From Trichosphaerium sp. ATCC 40318 (Eukaryota > Discosea > Flabellinia > Trichosidae), in NCBI GenBank assembly GCA_038496445.1, contig JALMLS010000065.1, positions 186,001-250,000 of the forward strand: DNA of 64,000 nt, read 5' to 3'. A program made the position numbers and the translations under genes. Shown piece by piece: positions 34,407 through 44,100 of this stretch (positions within the stretch are counted from its first letter, which is position 1; each line of letters begins with the position of its first letter). Under the pieces are notes generated by a model that was not told the DNA's origin, did not search any database, and saw only the letters and a program-made list of their open reading frames with translations.

Positions 34407-35588
34407 TTAATTTTTTTTCGATTTTCCCTTTTTGCCATACACCTTGTACTTTCTATTTATCTTCCTCTTTCTCTTACATAGCTCATCCAAATCAAACGCT
34501 TTTACAATCGCCGCCTTTTAAAAAGATGTTCGTTAGTCTCTCTAATTGTCATTGCGATTTTTTTACCTTTTTGAACGAAAATGGTTTTGATGATCCATCT
34601 GATAGTAATCGAGGTAATCTACGCTTTTCTTTACCATTTATGATTAGTATAAGCGATGGTATCCTTTTGAATATAGCCTCTCCTGTCTTATCTGCCTGAT
34701 TGTTTGTCAAAAATTAACTACATAAAAAGTGACATTTTAGAAGCTCGTACCACATCCCACTCAGCAGCTAGTTTAGGATACATACCTAATATTGTTAGCA
34801 CTATATATTGTAAGTAGTATAAGACGTACCAGCATCAACCTTGGCGAACTTGAGGTAGTCCGTTGAATATCTAAAAGAATCATTAATATCTTCCAAATAA
34901 AAGTCGCTATGACGCTTTTCTAGCGTAGATACGTACTCCAATGATAAATCAGCGAATACAGGAGCCAGTTGGTTGCACGGTGGAGCCCATGTAGTGTAAA
35001 ATTCTACTACCCAAGCGCCATCATTTTCATTTGCGATGTAACGCTAGTATTTTAGTTTAGCGCTTATTACAACGCTATTGCGAATAAAATAAACGCACCT
35101 GGAATTCGATAGGTCGCATAAAGTCTATCTTCTGCGGACCCGAGTATTTCGGTTGTGGTATGAATACAAGAATGACTAGGATAGTTTTAAGCATGATTAT
35201 AGAGTTTTTGGGTTTTGAGAATAACGTACTCAGTATAATGGCGATATACACAATCAATAGGCGCCAGTCTGAATACATAGAGAACAGACAGAGCAAAACC
35301 TTGATGTAGAAGAAGATGCCATGAAAAAATACGTCAAGTGTACCAGCGCGGAAGAATTTAAGTATAATTAGTAGTGATAGACACCACAGCGCTGTAAATT
35401 CCTGTATTTTATTAACAAGCTTAAACAAGAGCGGATGAGCGTACAAGTGAAGACCCTGATAATGTAGGCGTAGTAACAGCTGAAAATGACTCTAAGCGCC
35501 TAATAAAATAGTACGAGACTGCAAGGAGGACGTGAAGTAGGTAATATAAGCTAAAAAAGCGTTCATAGTATCTCCACTTGTTTGCCAT
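34407..35588 (-). CDS. TMX2-like thioredoxin-related transmembrane protein
   Basis: ATG at 35588 (MANKWRYYERFFSLYYLLHV), stop 34407-34409. Hydrophobic segments follow (ALWCLSLLIILKF, GIFFYIKVLLCLFSMYSDW, LLIVYIAIILSTLF), then PQPKYSGPQKIDF and a thioredoxin fold DGAWVVEFYTTWAPPCNQLA with PVFADLSLEY, LKFAKVDAGMYPKLAAEW and RIPSLILIINGKEKRRLP. It ends in AFDLDELCKRK and a very basic tail (KVYGKKGKSKKN). Segment order, the DWR pair, the GP(Q/E) turn and the lysine-rich end match TMX2, an ER or ER-mitochondria membrane protein. The redox site is APPC, a single cysteine, as in TMX2 (SNDC), so ordinary dithiol exchange is unlikely. The first intron join (VLLA-GLHLYAHP) is inferred. Confidence 0.75.
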
Positions 35589-36001
35589 CAGCCTAAATAC
35601 GCGAGTAAAGCATTACCGGGTAAACTTAACGATTTTTTGGGTATTTAAGTATCCTTGAAGTTCCAGTACTTCTTTGCAATCTCGTACGAATCTCTTTCAT
35701 TGCATAAGCAACACATAAAAGGAATCGCAAAGTATGTTATCTGGACAGGTTTTTGTCAAGCTGTGGCAGCTGGGGTAACCTGCTGAAGTGTCCAACAATA
35801 GAGTAAAAAAAAAGTGGTCTTGGTGAGATACCTTACATAGCAACTACGTTCTTCTTTTTACTACAATAAAAAGATACCCGAAGTTTTAATTTTACACTAA
35901 AATAAATCACGTGACGGCCTTAAAAAGCGAAATAAAAACTTAAACTTTTTTCAAAGCTCATCCGAAAAGAAGCTTCTCTTGGTTTTCGTCGTTAAAATAG
36001 A
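35589..36001. other. Divergent promoter region, TMX2-like / SHK kinase
   Basis: About 410 bases. The minus strand at about 35640-35740 reads ITYFAIPFMCCLCNERDSYE followed by IAKKYWNF, protein-like but isolated. CACGTG occurs near 35907. Confidence 0.4.
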
Positions 36002-38709
36002 ATGGCGGAGAATACGGCATATCAGATAACTTTTATCATCGCTGATGTAGAAAAGACAGTAAACAGAGCCGAAAAGAAGATAAATAAATATGCTGGTACA
36101 AAGCCAAGACACGTAAGAGATGCCTTGAGTACATTGTATACAGCAAAAGCGAAAGTAAGCGCTTCTCTTGATTCCAGTCCTAAAGAAAAAAATGACCTTC
36201 AAAAACTGTTAGATAGAATAGAGAGTACGTGGTAATACCCATAAAACGTTATTTTGTGTATTTTTTTTTAGGGTAAAGACAAACAAAAAAGTTCTTATTT
36301 TAAATCTCTTTAGTGCTCATTGAAACGAACCTAAACGACCTGGTATGTAGTATATTTAGCGAAAAGTGTACTATCTAACTATAATTATAGACATCCGGAC
36401 CGCCTGAGCTTGATGCCAAACGTACACTTTAGCACCATTTAAAAAAAAAAAACATTAAAAAAGCGCTTTAGAAATCAAATTTTCGAGAAGTAAGCACGGT
36501 AAGGATTTTTTGGGACAGGGTAGTTTTGGATTGGTGTATAAGGGTACTCTTGCTGGGTCTAAAGTAGCGGTGAAGGTACCAATGATGCTGTTTGTCAGAA
36601 AACTCTTTTTTCAATTTTTTCTACCTTCACGCACGTGATTTTTACAAAAAGGTGCTGTACTGTGCGTTTTATTTATTCTTTTGTTATTGAGAAGTAGATA
36701 CCGAACAAGTTTGTTGAGAATATGGACGAGTTTCGTCGTGAAGTCCAAATAATGCGAAAATTGTTTCACCCAAATATTGTCATGGTAAGAAAGCCGTTCG
36801 TCGGGTTTTTTGGATTGTATGCTTATACATTCGTTTATTACTGATTTAGTTGATTGGCGCTTCTACTAATGCTGATACTGGAGAAGTTATTATTGTAAGT
36901 GAGCTTATGGATAAAGATCTAGAACAGTTTATGAGCAGTGGTCAGTACTTAAAGTTTGATCTTGGTCAAAGGATCAAATTAGCAAAGGACGTTGCGTTAG
37001 GTATGCCTTCGTCATATTTAAAAATTGCGTGTGCTCGAGGATAAATACTGAATATTTTGTAAAAGGACTCAATTGGTTGAACACTCAGTGCAAGATTGTT
37101 CATCGTGATATAAAGCTGGGTAATATTTTGATTGATGAGCACAACGTCGCCAAAATAGCAGACTTTGGTATGTGATAGTTCTCAGTTCGCTATTCCGTTA
37201 GAGACACGTGTTAACGTTTTGCGCACGTGTGTTTTAGGTTTCAGCCAAGTGAAGACGTCACTTGATGATATTGACGGTGAGGCGAATCCAAAAGGAAACA
37301 TAATGTACATGGTACAAGTGAAAGGTTTTTTTTGGAGAGTCGACGATACTAATCGAACGAAAAGGCACCAGAAGTTATGATGGGCAAGTCATACAACCAA
37401 TCTGCTGATGTTTATGGGTATTCCTTCCTTACAGTTTCGTATTAAAGACCTCGTTTGAGTAATCTTATAATTAGATACGGCTTAATCCTTTGGGAAATTA
37501 TCACTGGACAGTTCTGGGAACCTCCTCTGGAGTTTTCTCAAAAGGCTACTTACAAAAAGTTTATTTGTAAGCTTGAAGAAAGACCTCCAATACCTGAGAG
37601 AGTCAGTCCTATACTAAAAAACCTCATGATGAAATGCTGGTACGCAAGATTTTTATAAGTGGTTGAAATCTTATGCAAAACTTTTTTGACCTGTGATTTA
37701 TTTTTAGGTCACCTAAGCCCAGTGAGCGACCTCAGTTTAAAGAAGTAATCGCTCTTCTAAACGAGGCATATATTGACTTTAAGCTACCAAGACCCGAAGC
37801 TGCAAAATTCTGGAAAGATCACTTCTTTAACCAAAAAACGGTATTGGGAATGTAAAGAATCAACTAAACGCTAAATTTGCTTAGGCATCATTTGATGAAT
37901 CTGTTTCATGGCGATACTTAAAGAACCTCCTTCGCTCTTCGCTTTCTATAAGCGACTACTCAGGTACTTATTCTATTAACACGTGCGCCAAAAATATTAA
38001 CAAGAGTTGTTAAGGTCTTGAAGCTATAATGTGTTGGAACTGGAGCGAGCCTGAGCCTTCAAGCGAGAAAGCTACAACTGTATCGATTGAAATGTTTGGT
38101 AAAGTCCAAACAATCTTTGGAAGGTTCTTCTTAGGCGAATCTTGCCAAATTTTAACACAAGTACGTTACAACGAACCATACATAGTAAGATAAGCGTGGC
38201 TTGCTTTAACACAAAAAAAAGATGTCAAAGATGGTTAGAAACAAAGCGTTTCATGGCTTCATCAATAGAGAGAAAGCTCAATTCAGGTTATCTGGTAGAG
38301 AAGCTGGATACTACTTGATCCGTATCAGGTATAAAATACACGTGAGAAATCACGTGTAACTTAAAAATTGTACTGATTGATTTGGTTATAGTGACAGCGT
38401 AAAAGGATGTCCTTTGACGATAACATACTCGAACGGCACTAATGGCCAAGGAAACGCACGTGTCAGGCTATATGAGAGCAAGGAGGAGATGAACGTGTAT
38501 TATTACAAGGTCATCTCAGCAGGTAAACTCAGAGTTGTTGTAACGTTATAATAAGTAATTTAGGTGAACAAGAGAGTAGTGTCAAGCCTCATAGAACTCT
38601 TCAAGCCGCTATTGAAAACGCTTCTGTTGACTTAAAGAAAGCGTGTCCTAAATTCCCTGTTGCAGGTGTACATGACTACAACGTGACTCTTGACTCACCA
38701 ACAATATGA
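36002..38709 (+). CDS. SHK-type kinase: TKL kinase domain followed by SH2 domain
   Basis: ATG at 36002, stop 38707-38709. Residues about 1-95 are helical (EKTVNRAEKKINKYAG). The kinase has a glycine loop (GKDFLGQGSFGLVYKGTL), VAVK, MRKLFHPNIVMLIGAST, HRDIKLGNILIDE, KIADFGFS, GNIMYMAPEVMMGKSYNQSA and DVYGYGLILWEIITGQ. After it comes PRPEAAKFWKDHFFNQK and VSWRYLKNLL, a linker seen in Dictyostelium Shk kinases, then an SH2 domain (NKAFHGFINREKAQFRLSGR, YYLIRISDS, CPLTITYSN) with the phosphotyrosine-binding Arg in YLIRIS. SHK kinases couple phosphotyrosine recognition to Ser/Thr or dual-specificity phosphorylation and are known mainly from Amoebozoa. Two introns each hold two CACGTG copies. Confidence 0.85.
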
Positions 38710-38920
38710 AAGCAGAGACAAACGTTAGTGTAAACTGAAAATAAAACCTTTAAAGCAGCTTGGTAGCCAGAGAAATACTTGCAGATACCTTTGTAAGGAA
38801 TCCAGTTGTTTGCCACTAAGTTACTGATAGAGTAGTGAAAGAACTGCTTTTGGTAGCTAGGAGATCCTAGTTGACTATGTAAGTGCTCATTAAACGCCTG
38901 TAGTTCCACGTGGACAAACT
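38710..38920 (-). other. Short protein-like relic upstream of the F-box gene
   Basis: The minus strand from about 38909 to 38750 reads AFNEHLHSQLGSPSYQKQFF then NLVANNWIPYKGICKYFSGY. It has no ATG and ends at a plausible splice site. It could be a lost exon of something; family not recognised. Confidence 0.25.
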
Positions 38921-40284
38921 ATGGACAACAAAACAAATAGAAGCGTAAACGTTCTTAAGCCAAGCGTAGGGGCGTACGGCACAAGCATTGACAAGGTATT
39001 TAATGTGCCAGAGCTGGTTCTAGCTGTGATGGAGCAAACGAACAGTTTTAAAGCGATTATAGCCTTCTCAAGCACCAACAAGCTCGCTCGTGACATAATA
39101 TGGTTTCCTTCGAATACAAAACAATTATTCAAAGCTCAATGGGACAATCCTTTGTTTTACGGTCCAATTTGCGAATGGCCAACGAAACTGGATGGTGCCA
39201 GCACCGTAGATAACTTCAGTGCCTCACAGTACCTGTGTTTTGCGCGTCACTTGGAGAAACAGTATCAGGTATGTAATTTGAAAATCACGTGTACTGACGT
39301 CCATACTTGAAGAGTCTTTAAAGTTGAAGAAAAGTTTTTTGATATAGATACAGGAGAAATGATACCTGAACCCAACCACTCTTTATCTTATCGAGAACCT
39401 ACAAGTCTCTTCAATCCCCAAGGGAAGCGCAATGAATTTACAACTGACATTATTGAATGTGGGGATACTTATGTTGCTTTCCACATGTCAACCAAAACAT
39501 ATACTTGGTTTTGTAAAAAAACTGAAAAGAAACTGTGGGAAGTACAACTCAAAGGGTTTATTTCATCATATCAGAGTCTAATACTGGTTTGTCTTGAGTC
39601 TCCATTCCGTCATGACAAGACTAAGAGGGATGTGTTTGCTCTAAATCTACAGGACGGTACATTTGTTATTCTTTTTTATCACGTGTTGGTTGACACAGTT
39701 TAGGCTCTATTTTATGGAAGAAAGACGTCCTAAAGTTTGTATCCCTACCTCTAGCTAACGAGTTATACTCAGTTGTAGTAACGGACAAGTTTAGTTTTTT
39801 AGGTTCAAAACTAAACAGTATTGTATTAGACATCAAGACTGGAAAAAAGGTTGGTGTACTGAAGCACCTAGTCACTAGAGCTGCTACTCTAGGTAACACC
39901 TTATTTATTTCCGATTTTGTGCATGTATATAAGTACACAGAGCTCAACTATACATTTAAACTTGTATGGAAGAAAAGATTGCGAAACGGACAATCAAAAC
40001 ATTACTTATTTTCAAATGAATATATTCTCGTAGTCACTCTAACATGTGGTCTTTACTTGGGCAGTAAAAAAGTTGCTAATCTTAAATTGATCAATGACGT
40101 AGGAAATTTTATCATAGATAGGGATTTGCCAGTAGCAACGTATGTCCGGTTTCTTAATCAAGTTTCTATTCAGATAAGAGGAAAACAAGGAATTATTGTT
40201 TTATCAGGAACCACTAATTATGTTCGTCATTGTGTTGGATGGGATGGCTCTTTAAAGTGGGGTTATGGAGATGAAAGCTGTTAA
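38921..40284 (+). CDS. F-box protein with beta-propeller-like C-terminal region
   Basis: ATG at 38921, stop 40282-40284. After a short leader, VFNVPELVLAVMEQTNSFKA followed by IIAFSSTNKLARDIIWF has the length and spacing of an F-box (a start P.E...I, then hydrophobic helices and a K/R end). The rest is a run of short strands with repeats of the type YVAFHMSTKTYTWFCKKTEK, DVFALNLQDGSILWKKDV, SIVLDIKTGKKVGVLKHL and NTLFISDFVHVYKYTEL. These resemble PQQ/WD-like propeller blades with a D..TG..LW theme. Such proteins link targets to SCF ubiquitin ligases. Only two introns, at about 39260-39306 and 39658-39704; each has an internal CACGTG. Confidence 0.6.
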
Positions 40285-40499
40285 AATTGAGGCTAATAAA
40301 GTAATGTTATTACACTGAATATGTATGTTCTAAGATATCAACACTTACTCGTGTGTTGCGTTAGAGCCACCGAGACGTTAGTCTTCCTCCAAACCAGTCT
40401 TGCTTACTCATACAGTTGTTCATAAAAGTGTTCATCTAACGTAAAAAACTATAGTGATTTCAGACTTTTCAGATGACAAAATCTATCGCAACGTAGATA

Positions 40500-40840
40500 C
40501 AATTTGGTTGTGCCCATTATGAGCTACATAGTTTTAATGTGGGCGACATGTATTGTATATGATGTTACCCGCATTAATCAAAGCTGTGCGTCCACCTTCT
40601 ATCAACAGCCTCAATATTGGTATTGGCATCGATTAGCATTGCTACAATTTTTCCATGTCCGTATCGTGCTAAATAATGTGACCTTTCATCCTATGTCATT
40701 ACCTGCACATATCAAACTTGTATCTCCATATCTATCAACAGCATCAATATTGCCATTGGATTCGATTAACTTTGGTATAATTTCAGCATGGCCATTTGTT
40801 GCTATGATTGGTTAGCTATTTACGCACCAACCAATACAAA
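40500..40840 (-). pseudogene. Ankyrin-repeat gene relic
   Basis: The minus strand reads PIIATNGHAEIIPKLIESNG, NIDAVDRYGDTSLICA, then (after a possible 34-base intron) ARYGHGKIVAMLIDANTN and IEAVDR. After that a one-base slip is needed to reach GGRTALINAG. The GH.EI...LI..(G/N).(I/V)(D/E)A.D..G.T.L..A pattern is that of ankyrin repeats. No start, stop or further repeats are seen on either side, so it is a fragment. Confidence 0.6.
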
Positions 40841-41169
40841 TCTGCGAGCAATCACAAGTTCAATTACACCGACTTCGGATGATAGATAGGGTTGGTTCTT
40901 CAAGTGTTAGATATTAGGGTTTTTTGTCACTCTGGTTCACAGGATTGTAACGGTTCAATCAGTAAATCAAACGTTTATTAAATAAGTCAACGTAATTATT
41001 TACCAAGTGGATAAAAAACGATTCTACCCTTTCCACCACTACGTTCTATACTCCCGGTATGGTACAACAGTAGTTAATAGTTTAAAAAACACAAGTATGC
41101 ATAAAACATACATTTTATGGTTATTCTAGTAACTAACGTGCGTCAATAAGCTTACTAGCTGTCAATAAG
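40841..41169. other. Intergenic, upstream of the Dicer-like gene
   Basis: About 330 bases without recognisable coding sequence. No CACGTG seen. The promoter of the Dicer-like gene presumably lies here. Confidence 0.4.
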
Positions 41170-44100
41170 ATGAATGAAATGAATCCTACTTCAAACAAGA
41201 AAAGTACGCCCAAACGACCATCCAAAACGTTAAAAAGCAACGTGCTTATACTAAAACCAACATATTGGCGATTTTAAAACGTTATTCCAAATCTGCAGGT
41301 GTCACTTTTTTTTTTTTTGACATTCTTTAATTATAGAGCTGTTACAGACATGGACGAGGCCACCTGTACGCGATTCATATTTTAAAAAAAAGTCTAAAGA
41401 GATTTTTTATTTTTGATGTTTAACGATTTTTTTTGAACAGACTCCTTGCTCTACACGCAAAACAGTGAATGATACAGAATTGTATCAAGTGACAGACATC
41501 AAACTGTTCACCAAAATGCTAAACTGTACACATTTTGGTCTCTCAATGCTTGTACGTCGTTTATTGTTGTTAAAACAGGTTTTTTTTTTGGCCTTCTCTT
41601 TGTTAGGTTAGTTGACTTGTTTTCAAGTGTACTGGCACTTCAGGATTTATGTGTATATCTGTACCAGAGGTTACCGTTCTGTATATAATTGATTTGTCTC
41701 ACCCAGACGTTAACGAGCTACAACAACCTTTTGGAAATCCCAAAGTGATGAAAATAATGTTTGAGCACGTGCTTGATTTTTTCGACCTACTTATCATCTG
41801 ATGTTTCTCTATTCAGCTTGGAAGACATAGTATTAAAACTTAGAGCAGAAACAAGCTTAAAACTTGTGAATGTATTTGATCTGAAGTTAGCCACACAGCA
41901 GAAACATGGTATGAACTTTCGTTTTTTGGTTTTTTTTTTTCACTCTTGTGGAAGGTATTGTGGACATGGTTTCTGCTTATGAAAACTTTCTTGATATTTC
42001 TATAAGCACTGAAGCTATTGGGTTGAGTATTGATAGGGAAATCAAACAATTAGAACCGATAACAAAGAGGAATATCCAAAAGATTTGCTATTATATCCTA
42101 CCACTTTATCACGTTGCCTGTAAGGGTTTAGAGGAAGGAACGTAATTTATGACATCACTGTATTATTTATTTCTCTTCTAATACACTTATTAGATATTAA
42201 TAAATTGTGGATGGAGTCACAAGACATTAATGAGGTATGGCGTTCTTTATGTTCATGAACATCTTAACATTTTTGATAGAAAATGGCTATTCCCTCTCTG
42301 TTACCTGTGCAAACTACTCCACAACCTATGCAAATGTGTCTTCCTGTAAGAATAGAAACGCAAGAGGTATAAGTCAAGTAAAAGCTACTCTTGTTAGTAA
42401 CGTTGCAATAGGACGAGAGCATGCCGCAACTTTTAAAAGCTACTACAAATAATAGACCTACCAACAAGTCTGTAAACAATAATTATATAACCAAGTTAAA
42501 CACACTTTGCCAACAAAACAAGTGGGTCCCGAAATACAGGTATATTTCAGTACTTTCTTTGATGTATTTTTCTTATTTTTTTCTGTAGTAATAGCACAGC
42601 TAATGACATGTTCGTTGTAACAGTATGTAGCCACAATTCACGATTCATATTACCTGTTGTTCATTTTTTGGTTAGGTAAACGTGCAAATGGGACAAAACT
42701 CGGAACCTGTAAAGTGTGATGCGGATGGGAAAACTAGGAAAGAAGCAAAAGAAAAAGCGGCAAAAGCAATGTATGAACTACTTTGTCAATCGTCATCACC
42801 AGCACGTGACCATAAACAGAGTCGGAAACGTAAAGGTAATCGTATAGATATAGATGTATATTGTACTTACATTGGAACTATAGCCACTGCAGAAGCGTCA
42901 CCCGACCTTGAATCTGGGTTTGCTATGTGTAGAACTTGTGATGCAAAATTGTTTCCCATTAAATACTTGACGATGAATGGCAACAATCTTAATTGGAATA
43001 CTGCTTTTAGTGATGAATTCAAACACCTAAAGAGTATTACTAAAATTCCACATCCAAAGCGCCAGAGTGAGCCTAACAAAATAACAAAGTTGAGGTGCGC
43101 TAAGTGTAATGGAGATGTTGGTATCATATGGAAGTTGGATGGTACGGTTTTTTTTGGAATGTTTTTTTGACAGGATGTCTTATCTTCTTTAATAGGTACT
43201 GTGATGACTACTTTTAAGCATAATACATTACGTAATAATAGTGCGTATGGATATACTTCTATCAAGCAGTGGTTATCTTGTAGTAAATCAACAAAAAAAC
43301 CTAAAACACAAATTGTTTAACTAAAATTGTCGTCTTTTTATCTTATGTTTTTTTTCTTCAGTGCTCGCTACCGTCCGCAACAAACGCTCTAAGACTACTC
43401 ACCAAACCACATCACCAAAATTAAAGCCACTGAGCACCACAAATGCAAATGAAGAAGAAAAACAAAGCAGGTTTCTTTTAGAGCTTCCTGAAACGCTTCA
43501 ACTGGCGGAAAAAGCATTCTCAAAACTTTCTTACAAAAACACAGTACAATTCATGCCAGCAAAAAAATTTTACTGCTATCTTGTGACTATAGATAGTCCA
43601 ATCCTTCAAAACGTACGCCCATGTTATTATTCCACCTTGAAATTAAAACAAAGAGTTGTAGATGCCAAAGTATGATTTTATTCCTTCCGATTTACAATGG
43701 GACTCATATGTTTTGTTGATGAAAGATAAGATGTACATTGCCCCTCTCAAGTTTGGTAAAGGAGATACAACAGCTTCTGTAATTCTGTTAGGACCAAAGG
43801 CACGTGTTAATTAGGTAGTCTCCTTCTTACAGAAGCTTATATTTTGGGTATAGTCGTTTTCTGCGCCTGAAATACAACAACTTCTGTCATATCACAATGT
43901 ATTATATTCTGGTTTTATGAGATACCCAATAGACAGTGAATACAATCGTACCACGTACAAAAAGAAAGTAAAGACATACATATTGATCATGTGATTAGGA
44001 AAATAAAAAACAGTGGTAGGCCTTCAGAAACAGCTATTGTAGCACTTGGGTTTAAGGTACTCTTTTTTGATTCATCTACTGTCTTACTTGTTACACCCCA

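Noticed and set aside
35075-35446. Reading the TMX2-like membrane exon as a separate small gene
   Set aside because: It lacks its own ATG and joins in frame to the thioredoxin exon; the TM-plus-thioredoxin order matches TMX2.
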